A stretch of 64,000 bases of DNA from UBA4427 sp046351135 (GTDB taxonomy: Bacteria; Myxococcota_A; UBA9160; UBA4427). This document shows positions 9,801-15,568 of the stretch, piece after piece. Where the stretch lies: positions 62,001 to 126,000 of the forward strand of contig JAXLZA010000007.1 of the NCBI GenBank assembly GCA_046351135.1. The letters run 5' to 3'. The position numbers and the translations under genes are program-made. Position 1 is the first letter of the stretch; every line of letters starts with the position of its first letter. The notes below the pieces were generated by a model. The model searched no databases, was not told where the DNA came from, and saw only the letters and a program-made list of their open reading frames with translations.

Positions 9801-10930
9801 GGCGTACCGTCGGTCAGCGCCCGCGTGAACGTGACGCGGCTCGGGGTGCTGCTCGCTCCGTCGAACCATTCGGTCGCCCCGGCGACGTTGGTCGGCGTGG
9901 CCCCATCCTGGCTGTCGACGTCGAGTCGGGACCGATAGGTGATGATCATCCGCTCGTCCGGGCCGATCACGGCCGCAGGCGAGAGCATCCCGAGGCTGAG
10001 CGTGCAGGTCGCCGCGCCCGCCCAGGTGAGGGTGTAGTCGGAGCCCGCGACCAGCGGGCCCTTGCCGGGGACGGGCGTGGCTCCGTCCGCCGCGAAGACC
10101 TGCGCGCTCAGCACCTCCGGAGCGACATCGCACATGCCGCCCGTCGCGCCGTTCGGCAGGACGTCCTGGATCGTCGCATTCCAGGCGTCGTTGGGCCCGG
10201 TGTTGTGGACGTCGACGGCGAAGAGCTCCGGCTGTCCGACCGTCATCGTCGCCGGGCCCGACTTCGTGACTTCGAGCACCGGCGGGACCAGCTGGAATTT
10301 CGCATCCAGGTCCGCGGTGTTGATCGTGCCGCCTTCTCTCGTGATGAACTCGGTCACCGGATCGCCGTTGGAATCGAGGAAGCTCAGCCCCAGCGTGTAG
10401 GTCTGTCCGTTGACGGTGAACGTCGTGGGCGCGGGTGCGCTGACGAACGTCACACGGTCGGTGCACCCTTCGCCGGGCGGTGTCGGATAGGGACAGGGAT
10501 TCAGGTTGTTCGGCGTCTCCTCGTGGTTGAACGTGAAGGTGAAGGTCAGGGGGCCGGTCTGGACGCCATCCACCGCGAAGTCGAGGATGAAGTCGAGCTG
10601 GATGGAAGTGAGCGACGGATTGGAGACCGGGAAGTTCCGGTGCGAGAACGTCGCGACGGGAAACGTCTGCGGGTCCGGGATCGTGATGGTGACGTCGTAC
10701 CCGCTCTGCGCACCGGTGGTCGTGCCCCAGCTGACGCTCGACGTGGGGACCCCGTTGGTGATGACGGGGTCGCCCGGTTGACTGCCGGGGACGTCGTCCA
10801 ATGCGTCATGCCAGTTCGCGACCGCGGAGGTGAACGTCAGCTGACCCTGGGCCGAAGCGATCCGGGGTAGAAGAGGAAGGACCAGCGCATGAAACAACGC
10901 GCACAGGATGACCAGGCGGGCGCTGGACAT
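845..10930 (-). CDS. giant DUF11 / OmpA-like / outer-membrane beta-barrel protein
   Basis: Protein of 3361 residues, predicted exported and outer-membrane anchored. The start at 10930 is chosen because it gives a clean signal peptide (hydrophobic core about 5-24, ending IASAQG) and has AAGGAA upstream; the frame stays open further upstream. Order of parts: N-terminal beta domain (~30-210) resembling choice-of-anchor K proteins; five DUF11 repeats (~213-1010); an SdrD_B-like domain (~1027-1100, DxDxxxD style); a Cys-bearing segment; a sixth DUF11 repeat (~1330-1440); a second SdrD_B-like module (~1450, DANHNGYQDQGE); a degenerate and then at least three OmpA_C-like domains (~1550-2150) with GHADD, AHTDD and NRRVEVE motifs; an Ala/Gly/Ser linker (~2280-2330); and a C-terminal barrel of about 850 residues ending in Phe (GIFFNVIGTF), the usual outer-membrane insertion signal. 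It is preceded by a c-di-GMP riboswitch and lies downstream of the Tol-TonB-TPR operon. The cargo or adhesin role is inference. Confidence 0.85.
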   Translation of the reverse strand: MSSARLVILCALFHALVLPLLPRIASAQGQLTFTSAVANWHDALDDVPGSQPGDPVITNGVPTSSVSWGTTTGAQSGYDVTITIPDPQTFPVATFSHRNFPVSNPSLTSIQLDFILDFAVDGVQTGPLTFTFTFNHEETPNNLNPCPYPTPPGEGCTDRVTFVSAPAPTTFTVNGQTYTLGLSFLDSNGDPVTEFITREGGTINTADLDAKFQLVPPVLEVTKSGPATMTVGQPELFAVDVHNTGPNDAWNATIQDVLPNGATGGMCDVAPEVLSAQVFAADGATPVPGKGPLVAGSDYTLTWAGAATCTLSLGMLSPAAVIGPDERMIITYRSRLDVDSQDGATPTNVAGATEWFDGASSTPSRVTFTRALTDGTPGVLDHQDAHTVTVSRPAHLFEKTVIDVTTGTDPATTAAPGDRLRYRLRFVNQSTATLSDLGFFDELDALNTPAAFQPGTLTLVTVPAGADTSNTSATGGGQGTGVVDVRNLTAAPGATVLLEFEITLATAIANDVLVTNQSALRIGGAAFTVSDDPNVNGAADPTVAGDEDPTVVRIASPPQLRVQKISTDLTGDPNVLQPGDRLRYTITVKNVGGTDVPDAVLRDAVPVDTLYVANSTTLNGTAVPDGPGGSSPLATGIPIYAPEDPTPGRLRADPSPTANNVATIVFDVAIDAGLANGTVISNQGFAGASNVVPEQPSDDPDTAIPDDPTRDVVGAVPLLFAPKAAALLVDNATAGVVDPGDTLRYTITVYNNGATVATQAMLMDVVPTNTTYVAGSTTLNGLAVADGPGSTSPLIAGLPISSSDRTPPLPLVGEGQLSLGASAVVTFDLVVDAGTPAGTLITNQAQVGTAELPNVLTDGDGNPATGPEPTVVVVGGGQQLSIAKLVTVVGGGAALPGSQVEYTVFVRNIAATPATNVVITDDLDLPLAGQKALVAGSATLNGVATGVTVVGSLITADYGTTYGPLAPGASATLRFRATLDAGLAFGTTVTNTGVVTWNVPPQTAQASVSIAIGGMPGVGALSGAIWHDEDFDRVQDIGERALAGWFVDLYRNGSPVLSAVSDASGAYRMTGVAPNAVNGDAYRLVFRAPDAGANTAALGRAESPFTNGLQEISNIVVPAGSNLLGLSLPIDPDGVVYQAVLRAPVPGARLTLLTGTGPSAVSATCFDDPQQQGQVTGSTGYYKFDLNFSDASCPAGGDYLLQVTPPGTDFETGVSVIIPPLTGATTAPFSVPTCPGGAGDAIPATGQRCEVQTSSQPPPTSVIARSAGTDYHLHLTLDASAIPGSSQLFNNHIPLDPVLGGAVSISKTTPKINVSKGDLVPYEISFTNSLPVPLADLSLRDVYPAGFRYISGSARVDGVPLEPTINGRELTWPNLGVNASSTRSVVMLLAVGAGVSEGEFVNRAQAYSSLTTLALSGEATATVRVVPDPTFDCTDALGKVFDDANHNGYQDQGEKGLPDVRVMTVNGLAVHTDPHGRFHITCAIVPNAMRGSNFVLKLDDRSLPSGYRLTTRQTQVVRATRGKAIRFSFGASIHRVVGLDLADAVFEPGTAELRTQWKPSLPKLVDELAKGDAILRLTYIADIEPKKLVEQRLEAIERQIREAWAARGGPALEVETEIFWRRGGPVKRPSGREGDTTAVESALPHVGAGPPDLDRTPSSSGEKLLPTGDALTTWTVDPKVLEAQHADRLEERDVVAPAVEIVKLRDVIPAIRFESGVADIPAASVEMLRKKLDELQHLQNVRLHLVGHADDQPLSQALAARYGDNEGLSRERAGEVAEHLQRALGLPPESIAYEWAGDTRPVASNSTPEGRALNRRVEVEVWYDVPGQKTVRQEVVVPDEIRRFKVCRTERVCKLRYKEGQQRRARVRNLIAPLEYQSDSIDIPESFVRQIGQALENLSDKQNVTVKFIAHTDDAPLDGRAERIYGTPLALSKARAHRVALAIKDRLNLPTAAIASDGKGDARPVASNATPEGRAKNRRVEVEFWHDDPLLELPDELQVCPDEAGAETVTRVYDPPWGKLDPLPIVKGQPVVPADLTQKLRRAMDDVAAERNVRLRFLGYTRNERLSRRQADVYGDDVGLSASRARRAMEKIQTEMGLAASQVEHEGHGFVHSDDVVNGGFLPGETDHVVVQVVYDEDAVLDDYDGVEVTPIVRELTPRDPLDLNLMRITVDGEPIDDPGRSSADIQRCTDVALDETKIAFRFDDLEAKRRLSITAEPRAVALDAGTPVDFRMYSNYPHAIERAEVRIFGADDSPRSAPLAVAPIDEKGFAHWTPGRVPSAAGAPTGASADGGAASGSAAGEGDGAGAASEAGGGASGSGDAGAGDAAAPLPPVPSPAAPLQFVVRAYGKDGRFDETAPQSLWLAPSGPVAPIGEPDPADSKLLAGYGESEPKLQNIEMASGGEIRVSGEGVPADHTVYVAGQEVPVNDSGEFVGEVLLPPGLHTVEVAVLDEQGNGELFLRDLDLKKNDWFLMAIADVTLAQDLTDGPDSTLGGNNADDVDAFANGRFAFFGNGKWGEDWKLTASADTREGPIQGLFSNFLDKSPDALFRRLDPDYYYPTFGDDSVIDQLAPTNGKFYVKLQKNDDHLMWGNFLVRYAENELALVERGLYGANAHYQSTAATSLGERRVVVDGFAADPGTVTSREDFRGTGGSLFFLNRRDLLIGSERLRVEIRDKASGIVQQVVNLQPELDYDVDYIQGRILLSEPLSTIANDRLLVRNDGLSGNEVWLVVQYEYTPGFNQVDTLNSGGQGHVWITDHLRVGATASHNAQNGNDSSIYGVDAILRKTPRSFVKVQAGRSEGLVSHALRSDDGGFSFGDPYASAPNSEAAYGYRADVSVELADWLEGFRGQVALYGQRLQAGYSSPGLNRLHDTDQYGGVMRVPLTSQVDVTAKADRIDEKQGLQSTIGEVNVGYQVSDHWRLQGGARHDARDDGAQVVAATQQQGDRTDAVAQVEYDTRGRWKSYLFGQGTVRSTQDRKENHRGGVGGAFRVTDRIALTGEVSHGVLGPAAQLGSSWQRSDQSKLYMNYALDSERGYDGVAARRGGLTLGSRARINDHASVFAETQYQHVTVQGLTRSMGVNYAPTERWTIGVNWEDGQLADRRTSAVTERRGAGLRVGYRWEGLSLSSGVEYVFNDIEAADKSKSERSTWLFRNNAQWQMNEDGRLLAKFNHAISDSSQGDFFNGGFTEAVLGYAFRPVLHDRFNALVKYTYFYNVPTNGQVGQNGSSAQYTQKSHIASIDLSYDLTKDLTIGAKYAYRLAQVSLDRANPDFFDNDAHLAILRTDYRFIKNWEASVEGRILELPDLNERRAGALATLYRYFGDHLKAGVGYNFTDFSEDLTDLSYNNQGIFFNVIGTF

Positions 10931-11259
10931 CCCACTGCGTTCCTTCGTCCTTGCCTGCATCCCTCGGACCAACTCGTCGCCCCGTTCAGCCGTCGTGGGC
11001 GATCGCGTTCGTCGAATGGAAGCCACGGGAAGTCCGCTGGTCGGACTCGATTCCGGCGGTCCCGCCGTCGTGGGGCACGAGGGCCCTTTAGACCGGTGAC
11101 TTTGCGTCGCCACCTTTCGATGGCTTTGCCTTTGTCTGAATCCTGCGAGCAGCGGGCTCGCACGTTGCAGTCGAAGGACCCCTCCTAAGCGATCGCCGTC
11201 AGCCTCTTCTTCGGCAGAAAGCGCGGCTCACCTGCGTACATTGCACACGGCAACTCGCG
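10931..11259 (-). promoter_or_regulatory. 329-bp leader of the giant gene, containing a riboswitch
   Basis: This gap lies between the stop of the TonB-like gene and the start of the giant gene, both on the minus strand. It contains the GEMM-I aptamer (11049-11142). Between the aptamer and the start codon are about 120 nt without a clear intrinsic terminator. I see no convincing sigma-70 promoter hexamers, so transcription may start between 11143 and 11259 or read through from the upstream operon. The ribosome site AAGGAA precedes the ATG at 10930. Confidence 0.7.
11049..11142 (-). ncRNA. cyclic-di-GMP class I (GEMM-I) riboswitch
   Basis: Reading the minus strand, the conserved GEMM core is present in order. 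GGCAAAGCC is at 11130-11122. A GCCATC/GGTGGC stem (11124-11119 with 11114-11109) is capped by the GAAA tetraloop at 11118-11115. The signature GACGCAAAG is at 11108-11100 and GGTCTAA, the tetraloop-receptor side, at 11094-11088. The P3 arm follows, ending GGCGGGACCGCC (11066-11055). A closing P1 stem pairs GATTC (11142-11138) with GAATC (11053-11049). This matches the known class I c-di-GMP aptamer layout. It should bind c-di-GMP and control the giant gene starting at 10930. Whether it turns expression on or off cannot be read from the sequence. Confidence 0.93.
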
Positions 11260-12765
11260 CTAGGTGGCAGGGAGGAAGTCGATCGGATACACGATCGTGA
11301 CCGCAGGGATTCCGGCCTTGGGCCCGAAGTCGAATCCCTTGACCCGCTCCACCACCTGCTGAGCGAGCTGCGGCGACTTCATGTCGGTCGACTTGACCTC
11401 GCAGAAGGAAACCGTCCCGTCCGGCTGGATCGTGAGCCGGAGCACCATCTGCCCCTTGAGGGTCGGGTTCTGTCGCAGCTCGCGGTTGTAGAGGCGATAG
11501 AGCGCGGCCTTGTGCCGATCGAAGACGATCTGGATCTCTTCGTCGGTGCGGCCGAGGTTCGCGCCGCCGCCCGACACGGAGCGGGCGCCGCCGCGGCCGT
11601 TGCCGCTTCCGGTCCCGTTGCCGCTGCCGTTGCCCGTGCCGTTTCCGCTTCCGTTTCCGTTGCCGCTGCCCGTGCCGAGGGTGCTCGTCGCGCGAGTGAC
11701 GGCGACACCGGAGAGCGCGGTGCCGGTGCCGCCGGTGCCGCGCGACAGGGCCGCGACGTTGATGCCACCCGAGCTGCCGGGCGCGTTGCTCGTCACCATC
11801 GAGCGCTCCGGGAGCCCGTCCGCGACGGCGTTCGGGTCGTGGATCTGCGCGTTCGCACCGAGCCGATCGACGGCGTCGTTGGTCGCCGTGACGCCTGCGA
11901 ACTTCTCGCGGAAGGCGAGGATGCCGCGGGACCGCGAGCCCGACCCGGAGCCCGCTCGACCGCCCGTGTTGGGCTGGGCGGCGGGGGCGGCATTCGATTC
12001 CCGCTGCGCGGTGTCGGCGAGCTCGGGGGCAGCCTCGCCGTCGGTTTCGAGCGCGGGCTCTTCGGGGTCGACCGGAGCGACGGGCTTCGGCTCCTCCTTC
12101 ACGACCGCGACGGGCGGCTTCGGGAGCTCCTCGCGGATGAGCTGCGTCAGGCGCTCCTGCTCCTCCATGATCTCCCAGTGCTCGGGCAGCGGGATGTCGA
12201 CCATCGGGAAGACGACGCCGATCGCGATGCTGACGAGCAGGGCGAGGAGCAGCGTCCGGCGGAAGCGACGATCGTCCTCCTGGCCCCGGACCCAGGGCAT
12301 GAGCGTCGGGCGGATCGGCAGCCGATCGACCTCGCGCTCGATCAGCCACTCGGTCTCCTTCTCCTCCTCGATCCGCTCGACGTCGAGGATGTGGCCGGCG
12401 AAGACGTCCGCGGTCTGCTCGACGTTCGCGATCTCGTCGAGCAGGGCCTGGCGGCTCTCCTCGACCAGGGCGATCTGCTTCTCGAACTCCGCGAAGCGGC
12501 TGCGGACGAGGGCGAGATGGTCGGGACCACCGAGGGTCGCGCCGTCGCGCCCCTGCCAGAAGAGCGCGCCGCCGCCGAGCTCGTCGAGGCGGCTCAGCGC
12601 CCTGCACGCCGTCTCGATCAGCTCGAACTTCGTCCGCTCCGCCTCGAGGCCCTGGAGCCGGGCGTCGACCGCGCGCAGGCTCCCGACGAGCTCGTCCAGG
12701 CGCATGCGGGCCTGGCGCAGCTCTCGCGCAAGCGAGCCTCGATCTTCGGGTCCGAAGGATTCCAC
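11260..12765 (-). CDS. TonB-like AgmX/PglI C-terminal domain protein
   Basis: Energy-transducer-like inner-membrane protein of 501 residues. Residues 1-168 are a charged, coiled-coil-rich domain predicted to be cytoplasmic. A single membrane segment (about 170-188) follows, then a Pro/Lys/Glu-rich stretch (ELPKPPVAVVKEEPKPVAP) typical of TonB family periplasmic linkers, a Gly/Asn/Ser/Thr repeat (about 358-395), and a C-terminal TonB-like domain (about 400-501; KGQMVLRLTIQPDGTV). The C-terminus and the neighbourhood (TolQ, two TolR, TPR proteins) fit the AgmX/PglI family known from Myxococcus gliding clusters. Its stop is 329 bp before the giant gene. It begins 12 bp after the second ExbD gene, so the genes are co-transcribed. 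A role linking inner-membrane proton flow to outer-membrane partners is inferred. Confidence 0.85.
   Translation of the reverse strand: MESFGPEDRGSLARELRQARMRLDELVGSLRAVDARLQGLEAERTKFELIETACRALSRLDELGGGALFWQGRDGATLGGPDHLALVRSRFAEFEKQIALVEESRQALLDEIANVEQTADVFAGHILDVERIEEEKETEWLIEREVDRLPIRPTLMPWVRGQEDDRRFRRTLLLALLVSIAIGVVFPMVDIPLPEHWEIMEEQERLTQLIREELPKPPVAVVKEEPKPVAPVDPEEPALETDGEAAPELADTAQRESNAAPAAQPNTGGRAGSGSGSRSRGILAFREKFAGVTATNDAVDRLGANAQIHDPNAVADGLPERSMVTSNAPGSSGGINVAALSRGTGGTGTALSGVAVTRATSTLGTGSGNGNGSGNGTGNGSGNGTGSGNGRGGARSVSGGGANLGRTDEEIQIVFDRHKAALYRLYNRELRQNPTLKGQMVLRLTIQPDGTVSFCEVKSTDMKSPQLAQQVVERVKGFDFGPKAGIPAVTIVYPIDFLPAT
11590..11685 (-). repeat. hexanucleotide-type repeat encoding a (Gly-Asn/Ser/Thr)n linker
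   Basis: Within the TonB-like gene the plus strand shows imperfect tandem units of the type CCGTTN/CCGCTN. On the coding strand these encode alternating Gly with Asn, Ser or Thr. Such a microsatellite-like tract can vary in length by slippage and would alter the reach of the periplasmic linker. It is coding sequence, not a CRISPR array. Confidence 0.8.
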
Positions 12766-12777
12766 CGCAGCGCCCCG

Positions 12778-13287
12778 TCAGTTCTGCGAAAGCTGGGTCT
12801 CGGGCGACTTTTCGAGCACGGCGAGGGAGATGCGTGCATACCCCTCGCTCGTGCACGTCGACATGACCCGCTTGATCACGGTGAATGGAACGGCCCGGTC
12901 GGCCAGGATCGTGACCTCCTGGCTGTCGGCGATCGCCTTCGTGGAGGTCCCGATCACCTGGCTGCGCAGCTGGGACAGGCGCGCGGCGATCGGGGGGATG
13001 TTCGTGGTCTCCGCCGCCATCACGGCGTCGGGGGTCACGACGGACTCGCCCTGGACGGTGACGTCGCTCGGGCTGATGAAGATGACGACCGTCTCGCGCG
13101 GCTTGTTCTCGGTGGTCGAGGCCGGCAGCGTGATGTTCTTCGGCGCCTCGAGCACCTCGGTCCCCGACTGGTTCACGAGGAGGAAGAAGACGAGGGTCGT
13201 GAAGATGTCCATGATCGACGTCAGGTCGAGCTTGAAGGCCGTCTTCCGGTTCCGCGCCATCCGGGCGATGCGACGGGACTTCTTCAC
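12778..13287 (-). CDS. ExbD/TolR family proton-channel subunit (second copy)
   Basis: Biopolymer transport protein of 169 residues. A short basic N-terminus leads into a single membrane helix with the consensus LDLTSIMDIFTTLVFFLL. Asp27 sits at the position of the essential proton-carrying Asp of ExbD/TolR. The periplasmic part ends with the usual alpha/beta ExbD fold (VTILADRAVPFTVIKRVM). The GTG start at 13287 is chosen because it overlaps the upstream stop in a GTGA and has GGGAGA just before it; an ATG nine codons later lacks a ribosome site. It sits between the first ExbD gene and the TonB-like gene and should form a proton-driven complex with the TolQ protein at 13890-14540. Confidence 0.9.
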   Translation of the reverse strand: MKKSRRIARMARNRKTAFKLDLTSIMDIFTTLVFFLLVNQSGTEVLEAPKNITLPASTTENKPRETVVIFISPSDVTVQGESVVTPDAVMAAETTNIPPIAARLSQLRSQVIGTSTKAIADSQEVTILADRAVPFTVIKRVMSTCTSEGYARISLAVLEKSPETQLSQN

Positions 13288-13886
13288 GGCGCGTCTCCCA
13301 CCGAGATGTCCGTGAAGAGCGCCACGCGGACGGTCGCCGGGGCCGTGGCGGTCCCGTCGCCCCCGCTCGCCGGCGCCGGAGCGGGTGCCGGCGCGGAAGC
13401 CGGATCGGCCGTCCCTCCGGTCGCGGATCCAACCGCATGGGTGCCCGCGAGCGCGCGGTCCCGGGGCAGGGCGGCGCTTCGGACGACGTCCATCACCTGG
13501 ATCAGGTGGTCGTACTCGATCTCCGGCTCGAGCAGCACGGAGGCGGCGTGGGCCTCCGGATACTCCTGCTTGAGCGCCATGACCATGCTCGAGAGCGTCG
13601 CGAGGTCGTAGCCACCGTCGACCTTCGGAATCGCCGCGATCAGCGCGTTCCCGTTCGACAGCTCGATCCCGCTCGCGCGCACGATCACCTCCAGGCGGAA
13701 CTCGGGCTTGGTCGGAGCCGCCCCCCCCGCCGCCGAGGGGAGCGTCAGCTCGACGACGTTGATCCGGGAGAACACGGCGGTCATCAGGAGGAACGGGACC
13801 AGCACCACCATCAGGTTCATGAAGGTGGTCATGTCGAGGTCCGACGACTCCGCCGGACGCCGTCGGTAGTGGTGGCTCCGTGCCAT
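13284..13886 (-). CDS. ExbD/TolR family protein lacking the membrane Asp (first copy)
   Basis: ExbD/TolR-like protein of 200 residues with one N-terminal membrane helix (about 19-40; FMNLMVVLVPFLLMTAVF) and a periplasmic domain. At the place where the family has the proton-relay Asp (compare Asp27 in the next gene) it has Asn24, so it may be a structural rather than proton-conducting partner. The C-terminus is extended by a Pro/Ala/Gly-rich stretch. It follows TolQ by 3 bp and overlaps the second ExbD by 4 bp, so stoichiometric co-expression is likely. Confidence 0.9.
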   Translation of the reverse strand: MARSHHYRRRPAESSDLDMTTFMNLMVVLVPFLLMTAVFSRINVVELTLPSAAGGAAPTKPEFRLEVIVRASGIELSNGNALIAAIPKVDGGYDLATLSSMVMALKQEYPEAHAASVLLEPEIEYDHLIQVMDVVRSAALPRDRALAGTHAVGSATGGTADPASAPAPAPAPASGGDGTATAPATVRVALFTDISVGDAP

Positions 13887-13889
13887 CGA

Positions 13890-14540
13890 TCAGGCCTCGA
13901 CGCGTCTCTTGGCGTTGGCCGACATCACGTTCAGCGCCTTCACGGACGCCATCTCGAGGCTGTCGATGATCGCGCTGGTCTTCGCGACCAGGACCTGGTT
14001 CGTGATCAGCAGCGGGATCGCCGCCAGCAGGCCGAAGGCCGTCGTGTTCATGGCGACCGAGATGCTCGCGGAGAGCAGATCGGCCTTCTCGGCGGGATTG
14101 GCGTTCGCGACCGCGGTGAAGGCGGCGATCAGGCCCGTGATCGTCCCGAGCAGGCCGAGCAGCGTCGCGACGTTGGCGAAGAGCGGGATGTAGGGCGTCC
14201 GCTTCTCGAGCTGCGGAATGATCTCCATCATGCTCTCTTCCATCGCGATCTCGATGTCCTCCCGGCGACGGACCACGCCCTGCCGGTCGAGGCCCATCGC
14301 GAGCAGCTTCGAGATCGCGGAGTCGTCCTGGCTCGTGAGCTCGCGCGCCTTCTCGAAGTCGCCCGCGACGAGCGCCTCCTGGAGCTTCTCCCAGGCGCTC
14401 TGGTTGCGCGCCGTGATGCGCGTCAGGGTCACGTAGCGTTCGATCGCGATCGCGACGCCGACGGCGAAGACGAACAGGATCGGGTACATGAAGATCCCGC
14501 CCGCCACGAAGAAATCGATGAGCGTATAGAGCGTGTCCAT
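13890..14540 (-). CDS. MotA/TolQ/ExbB proton channel family protein
   Basis: Inner-membrane channel subunit of 216 residues. The first membrane segment is at about 10-30 (AGGIFMYPILFVFAVGVAI), then a cytoplasmic loop with charged helices, then the two conserved C-terminal membrane segments. These include the family motif LLGLLGTITGLIAAF (about 117-131) and AFGLLAAIPLLITNQ. It is the first gene of the TolQ-TolR-TolR-TonB block and pairs with the ExbD proteins just downstream. By family it converts proton flux into movement of a periplasmic partner. Confidence 0.95.
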   Translation of the reverse strand: MDTLYTLIDFFVAGGIFMYPILFVFAVGVAIAIERYVTLTRITARNQSAWEKLQEALVAGDFEKARELTSQDDSAISKLLAMGLDRQGVVRRREDIEIAMEESMMEIIPQLEKRTPYIPLFANVATLLGLLGTITGLIAAFTAVANANPAEKADLLSASISVAMNTTAFGLLAAIPLLITNQVLVAKTSAIIDSLEMASVKALNVMSANAKRRVEA

Positions 14541-14622
14541 GAGGAGGCCTCCTGTCTCTTCTCTCTCTGACGCGCGTCGCGCTCCGGGCGCGCGGCGCTC
14601 GATCCATCACGATCCGCTCCGG

Positions 14623-14919
14623 TCAGCGGCGCGATGCGCCGGCCCGGATTTCGTAGTAGTCCACGGACCGTACGAATACCTTCCTGTCGACCGGCTCCCG
14701 CCCTGCATCAAGTCCTTTCGCGACGGCGAGTGCACTTCCCAGGTCGGAGCTCTTCCACGGGACGATCACGAGCGACTTGGGTGCTTCGTCGTTGCCGAGG
14801 ATCGACATGCCCGCGACTTGTTTGTCGCCCGCGGGCGGGGCTGCCTCTTCGGCGACGGCGGCGAGAGCCGCAAGCGATGCGCAGAAGGTGAGCAGGAACG
14901 CGATCGATTTCCGTCGCAT
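14623..14919 (-). CDS. small secreted hypothetical protein in the Tol-TPR operon
   Basis: A 98-residue protein with a typical signal peptide (MRRKSIAFLLTFCASLAALA, cleavage near AVAEEA). The mature part is short and charged, containing SLVIVPWKSSD and ending with VRSVDYYEIR. I do not recognise the family. The start at 14919 has GGAGA six bases upstream. It lies 13 bp after the TPR lipoprotein and 82 bp before TolQ, so it is probably a periplasmic accessory of the same machine. Confidence 0.75.
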   Translation of the reverse strand: MRRKSIAFLLTFCASLAALAAVAEEAAPPAGDKQVAGMSILGNDEAPKSLVIVPWKSSDLGSALAVAKGLDAGREPVDRKVFVRSVDYYEIRAGASRR

Positions 14920-14932
14920 GGCAAGTCTCCGA

Positions 14933-15568
14933 TCAACCGCCAATCCGGTTCTTGAGGTCGGCGATCCACATCGCGGCCTTCTCGTCCCCGGGGACGGCCG
15001 CGAGGTAGAGCTCGTACTGCTCGAGGGCACAGCGCGCGTCCGCGAGGTAGAGATCGCAGAGGATCGCGAGGTTCTTCCGCGCCGGATGGAACTCGGGATG
15101 CGAGGCGAGCGCGGACTCGAGGAGCTTGCGCGACTCGGCGAAGTGGCCCGTTCGGCGCTTCACGATGGCGAGCTCGTTCTGGGCGACGGGATGGCTCGGA
15201 TTCTGCTCGAGGGCCTTCGAGAAGGCCGCCTCGGCGGGGGCGAGCTGGTCCTGGCGCGCGAGGGCGATCCCGAGGTTGATCCAGGCGGCGGTCAGCTCCG
15301 GCGTTGCGCTCGTGAGCTGCTGCAACAGCTCGACGGCGCGGGTCGTGTCGCCCGCGTCGAGCGCGTGGCGAGCCGCTTCGAAGTCGCTGCGTGCCGAGGC
15401 GGAGATGCGCGTCGTCTCGGTGATCGTGAATCCGGTGGCGTCGCGCAGCTCGACGGGGGGCGAGTGCTTCGCACCGCCGCCGACACAGCCCGCGAGGAGC
15501 AGGGGCAGGGCGAGGGCGCACGGAGCTCGGAGGAAGCGGATCGCGAGGGAGGACTCAGTTCGCGGCAT
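14933..15568 (-). CDS. TPR lipoprotein
   Basis: A 211-residue protein with a lipoprotein signal peptide (lipobox LLAGC, Cys28), followed by about four tetratricopeptide repeats (roughly 60-205), for example AWINLGIALARQDQLAPAEAAF and PVAQNELAIVKRRTGHFAES. Predicted to be a membrane-anchored periplasmic scaffold. The start overlaps the end of the upstream TPR gene by 14 bp. A TPR lipoprotein next to TolQ/TolR/TonB recalls AglT/GltE-type gliding proteins, by context only. Confidence 0.88.
   Translation of the reverse strand: MPRTESSLAIRFLRAPCALALPLLLAGCVGGGAKHSPPVELRDATGFTITETTRISASARSDFEAARHALDAGDTTRAVELLQQLTSATPELTAAWINLGIALARQDQLAPAEAAFSKALEQNPSHPVAQNELAIVKRRTGHFAESRKLLESALASHPEFHPARKNLAILCDLYLADARCALEQYELYLAAVPGDEKAAMWIADLKNRIGG

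Noticed and set aside
2994..10466. Another very long minus-strand open frame (2490 codons) within the giant gene
   Set aside because: It is an out-of-frame shadow, Arg/Pro-rich, with no homology-like features.
950..10870. 3306-codon open frame on the plus strand opposite the giant gene
   Set aside because: It is antisense to the giant protein and its translation is a low-complexity Arg/Asp/Val/Ala mix without any domain; high GC with strong third-position bias keeps the antisense frame open.
11590..11685. Possible CRISPR-like or satellite array
   Set aside because: The units are six bases and in frame within the TonB-like gene, encoding a Gly-Asn/Ser linker; there are no spacers.
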